DNA of 64,000 nucleotides from Pseudomonas sp. GV071 (GCF_003050835.1 NZ_QAOJ01000007.1:1-64000); one strand, 5' to 3'; positions 1 through 9,100 are shown, numbered from the stretch's first letter. Translations and numbers: made by a program. The notes: generated by a model not told the origin, from the letters alone.

Positions 1-207
1 TACATCAGCGGTGACAACGTGCACACCGGCACCATCACCGATGGCAAGGAGTGGGGGCGCGAGTCCGAGCTGGCCTACACCGTGCAGAGCGGCACATTCA
101 AGAACCTCAACCTGAAATGGCGTAACGCAAGCATCCGTCGCGACTACAGCACCAACGAGTTCGACGAAAACCGCCTGTTCATCAGCTACCCGATTTCTCT
201 GTTGTAA
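1..207 (+). CDS. OprD-family outer-membrane porin, C-terminal end (partial)
   Basis: The frame is open from the first base and gives the last 68 residues of a protein that begins outside the window. The residues alternate polar and hydrophobic, as in amphipathic beta strands (for example the stretch KNLNLKWRNASIRRDY), and the end (RLFISYPISLL) resembles the closing strand of Pseudomonas OprD/OccD-OccK porins. These outer-membrane channels take up small substrates such as amino acids and carboxylates. The substrate cannot be told from this piece. A strong terminator follows 45 bases after the stop. Confidence 0.7.
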   Translation, partial: YISGDNVHTGTITDGKEWGRESELAYTVQSGTFKNLNLKWRNASIRRDYSTNEFDENRLFISYPISLL

Positions 208-251
208 CGCGGTACCGCTCGACGCTTGACTCCTCGTGTGGAAACACAGTT

Positions 252-278
252 AGCCCGTCCTTGTGACGGGCTTTTTTT
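252..278 (+). terminator. Rho-independent terminator after the porin gene
   Basis: An 8-bp stem AGCCCGTC/GACGGGCT (252-259 and 265-272) is followed by a run of seven T. It closes the porin transcript and separates it from the diguanylate cyclase gene. Confidence 0.9.
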
Positions 279-378
279 ATCCGCCCAGGCGGGCCCGGTC
301 CTTCACCGCACAGGGCGCAAAGGCCGCGTACTAGCAAATAGCCTTCAGCGAACATGGCAACCCCGTATTCCAGGCATT

Positions 379-1746
379 ATGCTGAGCACCATGCCCAGTC
401 GCCACGCTCCTTCGCCCAGCTTTATCGACCTGATGCTCGACGCCGTGTGCGTGGTCGACAGGGCAGGCCATTTTGTCTATGTCAGTGCCGCCTTCGAGCA
501 GATTTTCGGCTATACGCCGGATGAGATCGTTGGCCGCCAAATGCTCGATCTGGTCCACCCCGATGACCGCGAACGAACCCTGAAGGCCGCCAGCGAAATC
601 ATGGCCGGCGACCCCAAGCTGCACTTCGAGAACCGCTACCTGCGCAAAGACGGTCAAGAGGTGCACATCATGTGGTCGGCACGCTGGTCACCCGCCGATC
701 AATTGCGGGTGGCGGTGGCACGCGATATCAGCGCGCGCAAACAGGCCGAGTCGATGCAGGCCGCGCTCTATGCAATTTCTGAAGCCGCGCACACCGCGGA
801 AAGCCTGTCGACCCTGTTTGAGCGCATCCACCAGATCATTGTCGCCCTGCTGCCGGCACTGAACTTTTCCGTCAGCCTGCGCGATGAGCCGGACGGCGAG
901 CTGACATTTGCCTACCACGTGGACGAACAACCGCAGGCACACACCAAAACCGATATCAGCCTGTTCAATCAGGAGATCCTGCGCAGCGGCCATCCGCTAT
1001 TGCTGACCCGGCAAACCCAACCCTGGCTGCCCAAGCGTCTGCACCGTCTGCTCGGCAGCGACGGCCAGCAGTGCTGGCTGGGGGTGCCGTTGCAGTCGCA
1101 CCAGAGCATCATCGGCACCCTGGTATTGAAGCGTTATGCCGGCAGCTCGCCGTACACCGACAAAGATCAGGAACTGCTGCAGTTCGTCTCCACTCAGATC
1201 GCGGCCGCCATCGAACGCAAACAATTCACGGCAACCCTGCTGCACATTGCCCAGCATGATCAGCTCACCGGACTGCCCAACCGTGCCCTGCTGCATGACC
1301 GTCTGCACACTGCCCTAGCCCGTGCCCGCCGCGAGTATGGCCAAGTGGCCCTGCTGTACCTGGATCTGGATAAATTCAAGGCGATCAACGACCAGCATGG
1401 CCATGCCACCGGCGATCTGTTGCTGCAAGCAGTGGCGGCGCGGCTGAAGGCCTGCGTGCGCGAGGTCGATACCGTGGCGCGCTTTGGCGGCGATGAGTTC
1501 GTGCTGCTGCTGGAAAACGTCGACCTGCCGGAACATGCGCTGGGGGTTGCGCAGAAAATTCTCGCCACCTTGAGCCAACCCATGGAGTTGGGCGGCGTGC
1601 AGGTGCAGATCCTGCCGAGCATCGGCATGGCCTTCTACCCCGAACACGGCGATGCGCCTATGCAGTTGCTCAAGCAGGCGGACAGTTCGATGTATCACGC
1701 CAAGAACCAGGGTGGTAACCGCGTGGCTTACCACCCCCATAGCTGA
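379..1746 (+). CDS. PAS-GAF-GGDEF diguanylate cyclase
   Basis: This cytoplasmic sensor probably makes cyclic di-GMP from two GTP. From the ATG at 379 (455 aa) there is a PAS domain at about residues 13-120, a GAF-like domain at about 140-285, and a GGDEF domain from about 290. The active-site motif GGDEF is intact at residues 370-374. An RxxD (REVD, 361-364) lies exactly five residues before it, the layout of a working product-inhibition I-site. There is no EAL domain and no membrane segment. The open frame extends to 226, but its N-terminal part crosses the terminator and looks non-coding. ATG 391 is an equally good start; neither has a clear ribosome-binding site. Confidence 0.85.
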   Translation: MLSTMPSRHAPSPSFIDLMLDAVCVVDRAGHFVYVSAAFEQIFGYTPDEIVGRQMLDLVHPDDRERTLKAASEIMAGDPKLHFENRYLRKDGQEVHIMWSARWSPADQLRVAVARDISARKQAESMQAALYAISEAAHTAESLSTLFERIHQIIVALLPALNFSVSLRDEPDGELTFAYHVDEQPQAHTKTDISLFNQEILRSGHPLLLTRQTQPWLPKRLHRLLGSDGQQCWLGVPLQSHQSIIGTLVLKRYAGSSPYTDKDQELLQFVSTQIAAAIERKQFTATLLHIAQHDQLTGLPNRALLHDRLHTALARARREYGQVALLYLDLDKFKAINDQHGHATGDLLLQAVAARLKACVREVDTVARFGGDEFVLLLENVDLPEHALGVAQKILATLSQPMELGGVQVQILPSIGMAFYPEHGDAPMQLLKQADSSMYHAKNQGGNRVAYHPHS

Positions 1747-1749
1747 CGT

Positions 1750-2280
1750 TCAGGGGCGCTGCGCCTGCACTTCCAATTGCGCCAAGCCTTGCTCAAATGC
1801 CTGGCCGCACATTTTGTCGACGTCCATGACCATGTGCATGGCCTTCACCAGAAAGTTCTTCGGCCCGCTCATGGCCCAGGTCACGCGCACCTTGTCGCCT
1901 TCGGGTACGAAGGTGAAGGCCACGTCGTTGTTGGCCTGGAACGGTTTGAGAAACTGCAGTTTCATGCGGATCAGTTCATTCGGCCGGCTTTCGACAATGG
2001 TCGAACTGCCCTGCCCCACCTGATTGTTGCCGACCCAGCTCTGTACCGCGCCCACCCCGCTATTCGGGCCGCTGTAGGTCACCTGCATGGCCGGGTCGAG
2101 CTTGGCCCAGGGCGACCACTCCTGCCACAGGTGGAAGTCATTGACCTGGGCAAACACTTCCGCCATCGGCGCGGCAATAGTGCGTGAGCGTTCGACGTGG
2201 AAGCTGTCCGACTGGCGGGACACCACCAACAGCAACACCGCTACCACAACCAGCACGGCAATCACGATAAAACTCAACAT
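1750..2280 (-). CDS. Membrane-anchored SRPBCC (polyketide cyclase-like) protein
   Basis: A 176-aa protein with one N-terminal membrane helix (LSFIVIAVLVVVAVLLLVV) followed by a START/Bet v 1-like fold. The FHLWQEWSPWAKLDP stretch and the WVGNNQVGQGSS region are typical of 'polyketide cyclase/dehydrase' SRPBCC proteins. The fold binds hydrophobic ligands, and the real ligand is unknown. An upstream ATG at 2298 exists, but GGAG with correct spacing precedes 2280, so I chose 2280. It is the last gene of the leftward sigma-factor group, 91 bases after the DUF899 gene. Confidence 0.75.
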   Translation of the reverse strand: MLSFIVIAVLVVVAVLLLVVSRQSDSFHVERSRTIAAPMAEVFAQVNDFHLWQEWSPWAKLDPAMQVTYSGPNSGVGAVQSWVGNNQVGQGSSTIVESRPNELIRMKLQFLKPFQANNDVAFTFVPEGDKVRVTWAMSGPKNFLVKAMHMVMDVDKMCGQAFEQGLAQLEVQAQRP

Positions 2281-2371
2281 GGAGGTTCTCCGGGTCATGG
2301 TTCAGGTCGTCTCGTTCAAGTAGGTAACCCGCTGATGGCAGGTGCCGGGTAGTGCGCGCATGCGCTTGTGC

Positions 2372-3145
2372 TCATTCCTTGCAGCAGCTGGGGGCGGAGC
2401 TGCTGGCGTGCTCATACTGGTCGTGCAGCTTCCACCAGAACTTGCCGGCACCGTGCAGATCAGGCATGCCGCCCCAACCTTCGCGGCGGCCGAAGGGGGT
2501 AAGGTCCAGCCAGTTATTGGTGCCATCGAGCAGGTCGAGGCCACGGCCATAGGTGGAATAGGTGTGAAACACCTGCTCGCCGTCGCGCAGAAACACACTG
2601 ACGCCCGGCTGCTCGCCACTCAGGTGGTGGTCCAGACCCAGGCGCTGCAGCTCGGCCTGGTCGCGGAAGTTGTATTGCACCGGCGCCACACTCGGGTCGA
2701 GGGTCACGTGGTAGTCGTAGTTGAAGCGGCTGTTGAACGAGGAGTACCACGGCAGCGTCCAGCCCATACGCTGTTTGAACGGCTCGATCTCGGCCAACGG
2801 CGCGCGCGACACCAGCACCAGGCGGGTATCACGGGCCTGCATATGGGCCTGGTGGCCGATGTTGTCGACCACAAAGGAGCAGCCGGGGCAGCCCACGCCG
2901 GTGTCGCGGTGGAACATGTAGTGGTAGACCAGCAACTGGCTGCAGCCGGCGAACAGTTCCAGCAGGCTGACCTCGCCCTGCGGGCCGTCGAAGCGGTAAT
3001 CCGCAGTCACCGCCACCATCGGCAGGCGGCGGCGTTCTTCGTTGAGTTGGTCCCGCAAGGTGGTAAAGGCTTTTTCCCGTTTCAGCAGGGCTTTGCGGGC
3101 TTCGAGCCAGTGTTCAGGGCTGACGATCTCGGGTGTGCGGTTCAT
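2372..3145 (-). CDS. DUF899 family thioredoxin-like protein
   Basis: A 257-aa cytoplasmic protein of the DUF899 family, which has a thioredoxin-like fold. Visible features are a CPGCS motif (GVGCPGCSF, near residue 86), FVVDNIGH, and the aromatic-rich WYSSFNSRFNYDYHV stretch. The C-terminus carries a second CC pair (PSCCKE). The CxxC suggests thiol chemistry, but no activity is established for the family that I can name. It starts 29 bases after the DGPF gene and so is probably co-transcribed with it. DUF899, SRPBCC and DGPF proteins are common companions of ECF41/ECF42-type sigma factors. Confidence 0.8.
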   Translation of the reverse strand: MNRTPEIVSPEHWLEARKALLKREKAFTTLRDQLNEERRRLPMVAVTADYRFDGPQGEVSLLELFAGCSQLLVYHYMFHRDTGVGCPGCSFVVDNIGHQAHMQARDTRLVLVSRAPLAEIEPFKQRMGWTLPWYSSFNSRFNYDYHVTLDPSVAPVQYNFRDQAELQRLGLDHHLSGEQPGVSVFLRDGEQVFHTYSTYGRGLDLLDGTNNWLDLTPFGRREGWGGMPDLHGAGKFWWKLHDQYEHASSSAPSCCKE

Positions 3146-3174
3146 CGCGTTTCCTCCGTTTGCAGGTGACTCGC

Positions 3175-3519
3175 TTAAACGTCCAACTCACGTACCGGCC
3201 GCACCTCGACGCAGCCCACCCGGGCGGCGGGAATCTTGCCGCCAATCTGGATGGCTTCGTTGAGGTCACGGGCCTCGATCAGGTAGAAGCCGGCCAGTTG
3301 CTCCTTGGTTTCGGCGAACGGGCCATCGGTTATCGACAGCTTGCCGCCGCGCATGCGCACGGTGGTGGCGGTCTCCACCGGGTGCAGCGCTTCGGCGGCG
3401 AGCATGCGGCCGCTGTCCTGCACGGCCTGGGCATAGGCGAAGCACTCTTCGTCCTTGGGGCTGTCGGGCTGGCTGTGCAGGTCGTGTTCGTTGCTGTAGA
3501 CCAGGCAGAGGTATTTCAT
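3175..3519 (-). CDS. DGPF-domain / YCII-related protein
   Basis: A 114-aa protein beginning MKYLCLVY and carrying the signature DGPF (ITDGPFAETKE) of the YCII-related DGPF family. These small ferredoxin-like-fold proteins are regularly encoded next to, and controlled by, ECF42 sigma factors. Their biochemical role is unknown. The upstream gap holds a promoter-like sequence matching the reported ECF42 consensus (see 3556-3582), which suggests this gene heads the target unit that continues into the DUF899 and SRPBCC genes. Confidence 0.85.
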   Translation of the reverse strand: MKYLCLVYSNEHDLHSQPDSPKDEECFAYAQAVQDSGRMLAAEALHPVETATTVRMRGGKLSITDGPFAETKEQLAGFYLIEARDLNEAIQIGGKIPAARVGCVEVRPVRELDV

Positions 3520-3555
3520 CGCGGCGCTCCAGTTCAGGGGGCTAGTTGCTCAATA

Positions 3556-3582
3556 GTCGAATGACCGGCGCGGCAATCGACA
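3556..3582 (-). promoter_or_regulatory. Candidate ECF42 sigma-factor promoter
   Basis: Read leftward, TGTCGA (3582-3577) is followed after 17 bases by CGAC (3559-3556), 36 bases before the DGPF start codon. As I recall it, the published ECF42 motif is TGTCGA in the -35 region and CGA/TC in the -10 region, so this is a good match in the expected place. It is inferred from sequence only. Confidence 0.6.
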
Positions 3583-3621
3583 CCGGCAGAAAAAATAATT
3601 CAGGTGGCGACAGGCGGTCGC

Positions 3622-4863
3622 CTACTGCCGGTTCAGTTCACCCAGGCAGCCTTCGAGAAACTGCCGATCAGGCCCCTGCTGGGCCAAAGCCAGCGCCCGT
3701 TGATAGGCCGCTATCGCCGCAGGTTTCTGGCCCAGGCGGCGGTGCAGATCGGCCTGCGCCGCATGGGCCAGGTGGTAGTCCGCCAGTTCGTCACTGGCCA
3801 GGGCCTGCACCAACTCCAATGCCACCTGCGGACCCTCGACCATGGCTAATGCCACCGCCCGGTTGAGCGCCACCACGGGTGAAGGCGCGGCCTGCATCAA
3901 AGCGCCATACAGGCCGACAATCTGCTCCCAGTCGGTGGCATCGCTGTGCGCGGCCTCGGCATGCACCGCAGCAATCGCCGCCTGCAAGGTATAGACGCCA
4001 AACTGCCGGGAGCGCAGCGCCTGCAGCACCAGCTCGTCACCCTCGCTGATCAACTCGCGCAGCCACAGCGAGCGGTCCTGATCGCTCAAGCGTACCGGCT
4101 CACCGCTGGCCGACAGCCGTGCCGGGCGGCGTGATTCGTTCAATAGCATCAGCGCCAGCAGGCCCATCACTTCGGCCTCCGGCAGCAGCTCCAGGAGCAG
4201 CCGGCCGAGACGGATCGCTTCACTGGACAGATGGCTGCGGGTCAGGGAGTCACCCGAGCTGGCGAAATAACCTTCGTTGAACACCAGGTAGACCACCCGC
4301 AGCACCGCCTCCAGGCGCTCCGGCAGTTCGCTGCGGCTCGGCACCTCATAGGGGATGCCAGCATCGCGGATCTTGTTCTTGGCCCGCACGATTCGCTGGG
4401 CCACGGTGCTGGGCGTGGTGAGGAAGGCGCGAGCAATGTCTTCGGTGCTGAGGTCGCAGATCTCGCGCAGGGTCAGTGCCACCTGGGCATCGGCGCCGAG
4501 GGCCGGGTGGCAGCAGGTGAAGATCAGACGCAGGCGGTCGTCTTCGACGCTGTCGTCGTCGCGCTCAGCGCTGGTCAGGGCTGCCAGCTGTTCGGCGTGG
4601 TGTTCCAGGGAGTCGAAGCGCGCCTGGCGGCGCAGGTTGTCGATGGCTTTGAAGCGCCCCGCGGACACCAGCCAGGCTCGCGGGTTGGCCGGCATGCCGT
4701 CGCGCGGCCATTGCTCCATGGCGACCCGGAAGGCCTCGTGCAGGGCTTCCTCGGCCAGGTCGAAATCGCCGAGCAAGCGGATCAGGGTGGCCAGCACCCG
4801 GCGGGATTCGTCGCGGTAGAGGGTGGCCAGGGTTTGGCGAATGGCAGAGGAATCTGTGCTCAT
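3622..4863 (-). CDS. ECF42-type RNA polymerase sigma factor with C-terminal extension
   Basis: A 413-aa sigma factor. The N-terminal ~190 residues hold region 2 (LGDFDLAEEALHEAFRVAMEQWP; GRFKAIDNLRR) and region 4 (LTLREICDLSTEDIARAFLTTPSTVAQRIVRAKNKI). A long helical C-terminal part (DUF6596/TPR-like, with NRAVALAMVEGP and a final YQRALALAQQGPDRQFL) replaces an anti-sigma factor in ECF42 proteins and is thought to control activity. The longer frame would start at 4944 inside a low-complexity leader. The ATG at 4863 aligns with the family start (MSTDSSAIRQT). The neighbouring DGPF, DUF899 and SRPBCC genes are its likely targets. Confidence 0.88.
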   Translation of the reverse strand: MSTDSSAIRQTLATLYRDESRRVLATLIRLLGDFDLAEEALHEAFRVAMEQWPRDGMPANPRAWLVSAGRFKAIDNLRRQARFDSLEHHAEQLAALTSAERDDDSVEDDRLRLIFTCCHPALGADAQVALTLREICDLSTEDIARAFLTTPSTVAQRIVRAKNKIRDAGIPYEVPSRSELPERLEAVLRVVYLVFNEGYFASSGDSLTRSHLSSEAIRLGRLLLELLPEAEVMGLLALMLLNESRRPARLSASGEPVRLSDQDRSLWLRELISEGDELVLQALRSRQFGVYTLQAAIAAVHAEAAHSDATDWEQIVGLYGALMQAAPSPVVALNRAVALAMVEGPQVALELVQALASDELADYHLAHAAQADLHRRLGQKPAAIAAYQRALALAQQGPDRQFLEGCLGELNRQ

Positions 4864-4955
4864 CGCGGGACGTCCGTGTTTTTGTTTGCACGGATTCTTT
4901 ACCCCTGGCAGCGCCTCGTCCAGGCTTTTGTCGTGCTGCCACACAGATCAAGAGC

Positions 4956-5017
4956 TCGCGGCTGAAGCCCCTCCCACAGTTGAATGAGGTTTCTTGTGGG
5001 AGGGGCTTTAGCCGCGA
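4956..5017. repeat. Paired REP elements (inverted)
   Basis: Two REP units face each other: TCGCGGCTGAAGCCCCTCCC... at 4956-4978 and its near-complement at 4995-5017. They lie between the sigma gene start and the terminator of the dehydrogenase gene. Confidence 0.85.
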
Positions 5018-5041
5018 TGTTTTTGATCTTTTCGCGCCCAT

Positions 5042-5068
5042 AAAAAAGGTGCGCTCGTGGCGCACCTT
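5042..5068 (-). terminator. Terminator after the 2-hydroxyacid dehydrogenase gene
   Basis: A 9-bp stem AAGGTGCGC/GCGCACCTT with a 5-base loop is followed, reading leftward, by six T. It sits 80 bases past the stop of the dehydrogenase gene. Confidence 0.85.
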
Positions 5069-5147
5069 GGGGTGTAGCAGACAACTCTAGGGGGGAAACG
5101 CGCTCAGGCTTGTGGCTTGGGCGCGGTTTGCGGGCGAGCCCGCGAAC

Positions 5148-6086
5148 TCACAGCGGGGTCAGCAACTGCCCACGTTCGACAAAGGCCTGCAGGTTGGCCA
5201 GTACCAGCTCTTCCATCTGCAGCCGGGTTTCTTCCGTGGCACTGCCAACATGGGGCAGCAGCATGACGTTATCGAGGCTCAACAACGCTTGCGGCACTTT
5301 CGGTTCAGCCTCGAACACGTCCAGCCCGGCGCCGCCCAGGGTGCCGTTCTGCAAGGCAGTCACCAGTGCCTGCTCATCGATCACCGAACCACGGGCGACG
5401 TTGATCACAATGCCGGTCGGCCCCAGTGCGGCGAGCACCTCGGTGTTGACGATATGGTGGGTGGCCGCTCCGCCCGGGCAGGTCAGCACGAGGAAATCGG
5501 CCCAGCGCGCCAACTCCAGCAGACTGGCTGCATAGGTGTAAGGGCTGTCTTTGACCGGCGAGCGATTGTGGTAGCGCACCTCCATGTCAAAACCGCTGGA
5601 ACGCTTGACCACCGCCAGACCAATACGCCCCAGACCCACGATGCCCAGGCGCTTGCCGCTAACCCGACGGGCCAGGGGGAAGTTGCCCTTGAGCCAGCCA
5701 CCGGCACGCAGAAAACGTTCGGAGGCGGCGAGCTTGCGCGAGGTGTCGATCATCAGGCCCATGGCCAGGTCGGCCACGCAGTCGTTGAGCACGTCGGGGG
5801 TAGTGCTGATGGCGATGCCGCGGTCACGGGCGGCGTCCACTGCAATCGAGTCGTAACCGACGCCGAAGCTGCAAATGGCTTTGAGCTTGGGCATGGCGTT
5901 GAGCTGAGCCAGCGAGCAACCAAACCGTGCCGAGGTGGCGAGCATTTCGAACTCGGCGCCGTGGGTATTGAGAAACGTGTGCGGGTCGGGTTGCTGCCAC
6001 AGCGGAGTGACGTCGTAGCGTTCGGCGAGGTTGTGCTGGAAGCGTTCGGTCAGGGGGCCTACCTGTAGAACCTTGGGCTTGCTCAT
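5148..6086 (-). CDS. D-2-hydroxyacid dehydrogenase (glyoxylate/hydroxypyruvate reductase-like)
   Basis: A 312-aa cytoplasmic NAD(P)H oxidoreductase of the D-isomer-specific 2-hydroxyacid dehydrogenase family. It has the Rossmann motif GLGRIG at residues 151-156 and the catalytic triad Arg232 (NVARGS), Glu261 (FEAEP) and His279 (LPHVGSAT). The sequence is closest to the GhrB/HPPR-like group that reduces glyoxylate and hydroxypyruvate. It is transcribed in the same direction as the aldarate operon but is separated from garD by a REP pair, so a link to that pathway is possible but not shown. The substrate is an inference. Confidence 0.85.
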   Translation of the reverse strand: MSKPKVLQVGPLTERFQHNLAERYDVTPLWQQPDPHTFLNTHGAEFEMLATSARFGCSLAQLNAMPKLKAICSFGVGYDSIAVDAARDRGIAISTTPDVLNDCVADLAMGLMIDTSRKLAASERFLRAGGWLKGNFPLARRVSGKRLGIVGLGRIGLAVVKRSSGFDMEVRYHNRSPVKDSPYTYAASLLELARWADFLVLTCPGGAATHHIVNTEVLAALGPTGIVINVARGSVIDEQALVTALQNGTLGGAGLDVFEAEPKVPQALLSLDNVMLLPHVGSATEETRLQMEELVLANLQAFVERGQLLTPL

Positions 6087-6109
6087 CGGAACTCCTGTGT
6101 GTGCAGGGA

Positions 6110-6162
6110 TCGCGGCTAAAGCCGCTCCTGCGGGACTCTCGTAGGAGCGGCTTTAGCCGCGA
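6110..6162. repeat. Paired REP elements (inverted)
   Basis: TCGCGGCTAAAGCCGCTCCT at 6110-6129 faces its complement at 6141-6162. The pair lies between garD and the dehydrogenase gene and probably protects the 3' end of the garD message. Confidence 0.85.
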
Positions 6163-6184
6163 TGCTTTTGATGCGAGCCAGCAC

Positions 6185-7738
6185 TCAGGTAATGGGCGCC
6201 GGGTTGAACAGGGTAATGTCGTTGTGCAGCTTGTGGTGCTCGGCCCAGGTTTTTTTCTTGCCGCTGGCTACGTCCAGGTAAAAGTGGAACAGCTCCCAAC
6301 CCAGCTCTTCGATGCTCGCCCGGCCGGTGGCGATGCGCCCGGCGTCGATGTCGATGAGGTCGGGCCAGCGCTGGGCCAGCTCGGTGCGGGTCGACACTTT
6401 CACCACCGGCGCCATGGCCAGGCCATAGGGTGTACCACGGCCGGTGGTGAACACATGCAGGTTCATGCCGGCGGCCAGTTGCAGGGTGCCGCAGACAAAA
6501 TCACTGGCCGGGGTGGCGCAGAAAATCAGGCCCTTCTGGTTAAACCGCTCGCCAGGGCCGAGCACGCCATTGATGGCGCTGTTGCCGGATTTGACGATCG
6601 AGCCCAGCGACTTCTCGACGATATTCGACAGCCCGCCCTTCTTGTTCCCTGGCGTGGTGTTGGCACTGCGATCCGCTTCGCCCTTGGCCAGGTAGCGGTC
6701 GTACCAGTCCATTTCCCGCACCAGCTCTTCGGCCACTTTTTTGTCCTGCGCCCGGGAGGTCAGCAGGTAGATGGCGTCGCGCACTTCGGTGACTTCCGAG
6801 AACATCACAGTGGCGCCGGCACGCAGCAACAGGTCGCTGGCATAACCCAGCGCCGGGTTGGCGGTGATGCCGGAAAAAGCGTCACTGCCGCCGCACTGCA
6901 TACCCAGAATCAGCTCGGAGGCCGGCACGGTTTCGCGGCGGCGCTGGTCGAGTTTTTTCAGGCGTACTTCGGCCAGTTCCATAATCTGTTCGATCATCTC
7001 GGTAAAGCCGTGGCTGGAATCCTGCAGCTTGTACAACCAGGGTTCGCTGAGATCGACAGAGGCGTCGTCCTCGTGCATCACCTGCGCGGCTTGCAGCTTC
7101 TCGCAGCCCAGGCTGATGACCAGCGCTTCCCCACCCAGGTTGGGGTTGCGCGCCAGATTGCGCACGGTGCGGATCGGGATGTACGCATCGGTGGCGGTGA
7201 TGGCCACGCCGCAGCCGTAGCTGTGGGTCAGGGCCACCACGTCATCGACATGGGGGTACTTGGGCAGCAGCTCGTCCTTGATGCGTTTTACCGCGTGGTC
7301 AAGCACACCGGTAACGCACTGCACGGTGGTGGTGATGCCGAGGATATTGCGCGTGCCGACGGTACCGTCGGTGTTGCGGTAACCCTCGAAGGTGAAGCCC
7401 TCCAGCGGCGCCTGGGCCTCTGGAATCTCGGTAGCCAGCGGCAGGCTGTCCAGCGGTGGCGCGGTGGGCATGCGCAGTTGGTCTTCCTGGACCCAGCTGC
7501 CACGGGGGATCGGCTTCAGGGCATAACCGATGGTTTGCCCGTAGCGAATGATCCGCCCGCCCTCGGGAATGTCTTCGAGGGTGATCTTGTGGCTCTGCGG
7601 CACCCGCTCGAGGGTGGTCAGGCCATCGGCGAAGGTGGTGCCGGCTGGCACCCCCTGGTCGTTGACCACAATCACCACGTTATCCAGCTCGTGCAAACGG
7701 ATGTAGCGCGGCGAGTCGGAATGTTCAATCAACTGCAT
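6185..7738 (-). CDS. garD: Galactarate dehydratase
   Basis: A 517-aa enzyme that dehydrates meso-galactarate to 5-dehydro-4-deoxy-D-glucarate. It has an N-terminal SAF-like domain (residues 1-90) and a large UxaA/GarD C-terminal domain with [35 protein letters not shown] and the [16 protein letters not shown] region. The length matches E. coli GarD (523 aa). It starts 12 bases after the gudP stop and is the last gene of the leftward aldarate operon. It supplies the galactarate branch and gudD the glucarate branch. Both feed kdgD. Confidence 0.93.
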   Translation of the reverse strand: MQLIEHSDSPRYIRLHELDNVVIVVNDQGVPAGTTFADGLTTLERVPQSHKITLEDIPEGGRIIRYGQTIGYALKPIPRGSWVQEDQLRMPTAPPLDSLPLATEIPEAQAPLEGFTFEGYRNTDGTVGTRNILGITTTVQCVTGVLDHAVKRIKDELLPKYPHVDDVVALTHSYGCGVAITATDAYIPIRTVRNLARNPNLGGEALVISLGCEKLQAAQVMHEDDASVDLSEPWLYKLQDSSHGFTEMIEQIMELAEVRLKKLDQRRRETVPASELILGMQCGGSDAFSGITANPALGYASDLLLRAGATVMFSEVTEVRDAIYLLTSRAQDKKVAEELVREMDWYDRYLAKGEADRSANTTPGNKKGGLSNIVEKSLGSIVKSGNSAINGVLGPGERFNQKGLIFCATPASDFVCGTLQLAAGMNLHVFTTGRGTPYGLAMAPVVKVSTRTELAQRWPDLIDIDAGRIATGRASIEELGWELFHFYLDVASGKKKTWAEHHKLHNDITLFNPAPIT

Positions 7739-7750
7739 GACACTCGCTCC

Positions 7751-9100
7751 TCAGGAGTGGGCTGGGCTCAGTACTTCGGTGCCGCCTTTGGTCGGTGGCT
7801 CTTTCAGTTCAACACGCTGAATCTTGCCGACGATCACCAGGTAGCTGAACACCGCCAGCAAACCGTTGGCACCGACGAATACCAGGGCCCATTCAAACGA
7901 ACCAGTGGAGTTGATCAGGTAACCGATGACGATTGGCGTGGTAATCGAAGCCAGGTTGCCAAAGGTGTTGAACAAGCCGCCGGAGAGGCCAGCAATCTGT
8001 TTTGGCGAGGTGTCGGCCACCACGGCCCAACCCAGCGAACCCAGACCTTTGCCAAAGAACGCCAGGGTCATGAAGCCCACGACCATCCATTCAGCGTCCA
8101 CATAGTTGCACAGCACCATGCTCGCCGAGAGCGTCAGGCCGCAGACGATTGGCAGCTTGCGAGCGAAGGTCAGCGAGTGGCCACGGCGCAGCAGGTAATC
8201 GGAGATCACCCCGCCCAGCACGCCACCGAGGAAACCGCAGATGGCTGGCAGGGAGGCAATGATGCCCGCTTTGAGAATGGTCATGCCGCGTTCCTGCACC
8301 AGGTACACCGGGAACCAGGTGAGGAAAAAGTAGGTGATGGCGTTGATGCAGTACTGACCCAGGTAGACACCCAGGAGCATGCGATTGGTCAGCATCTGGC
8401 GAATGTAGTCCCAGCGCGGGCCATCGCTTTTGCGCGACTGATCCATGTCCACCAGGCCGCCGTTTTGCTCGATGTGATCCAGCTCAGCCTTGTTGATGGT
8501 GGGGTGTTCTTTGGGGTTGTAGATGGTCTTCATCCAGATGCCGGAGAACACGATCCCCAACACACCCATGACCACAAATACGTGTTCCCAGCCCAGGGTG
8601 TATACGATCCAGCCCATGATCGGCGCGAACAATGCGGTGGCAAAGTACTGCGCCGAGTTGAAGATCGCCGAGGCCGTGCCGCGCTCGGCGGTGGGGAACC
8701 AGGCAGCGACAATACGGGCGTTGCCGGGGAACGACGGCGCTTCGGCAAAGCCGACCATGAAGCGCAGGACAAACAAGGTGGTCACAGCCCAGGCCACTGG
8801 CATACCGCCGACGAAACCCTGCAGCAAGGTGAACAACGACCAGGCAAAAATGCCGGCGGCATACACCCGCTTCGAACCAAATCGGTCAAGCAGCCAACCA
8901 CCGGGAATCTGCCCCAGCACATAGGCCCAGCCGAAGGCGGAGAACACATAACCGAGGGTGACCGCATCGATACCCAAGTCTTTTTGCAAGCTTGAACCGG
9001 CGATCGCGATGGTTGCCCGATCAGCGTAGTTAATCGTGGTGACCAGAAACAGCATCAGCAGAATCAGGTACCGCTTGCGGGTTGGTTTTGTCTCTTGCAC
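7751..9100 (-). CDS. gudP: MFS glucarate/galactarate permease
   Basis: A 449-aa inner-membrane transporter of the MFS anion:cation symporter family. After the short RKRYL N-terminus comes the family signature NYADRATIAIAG, then about 12 membrane helices, with the MFS motif GWLLDRFGSKRV between helices 2 and 3. It is nearly certain to be a GudP/GarP-type aldarate importer given its place between gudD and garD. The open frame reaches 9169, but GGGAG stands 8 bases before a GTG at 9100, and the protein from there (VQETKPTRKR) matches family starts, so I chose the GTG. This also removes the apparent overlap with gudD. Confidence 0.9.
   Translation of the reverse strand: MQETKPTRKRYLILLMLFLVTTINYADRATIAIAGSSLQKDLGIDAVTLGYVFSAFGWAYVLGQIPGGWLLDRFGSKRVYAAGIFAWSLFTLLQGFVGGMPVAWAVTTLFVLRFMVGFAEAPSFPGNARIVAAWFPTAERGTASAIFNSAQYFATALFAPIMGWIVYTLGWEHVFVVMGVLGIVFSGIWMKTIYNPKEHPTINKAELDHIEQNGGLVDMDQSRKSDGPRWDYIRQMLTNRMLLGVYLGQYCINAITYFFLTWFPVYLVQERGMTILKAGIIASLPAICGFLGGVLGGVISDYLLRRGHSLTFARKLPIVCGLTLSASMVLCNYVDAEWMVVGFMTLAFFGKGLGSLGWAVVADTSPKQIAGLSGGLFNTFGNLASITTPIVIGYLINSTGSFEWALVFVGANGLLAVFSYLVIVGKIQRVELKEPPTKGGTEVLSPAHS

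Noticed and set aside
4864..4944. Longer N-terminus for the ECF42 sigma factor
   Set aside because: The extra 27 residues (MWQHDKSLDEALPGV...) have no place in the sigma fold, and the ATG at 4863 fits the family.
6101..8995. Open frame of 964 codons on the plus strand
   Set aside because: It lies opposite garD and gudP, both clear genes. Its sequence is rich in Gln, His, Gly and Val with no family resemblance, which is usual for the antisense of GC-rich genes.
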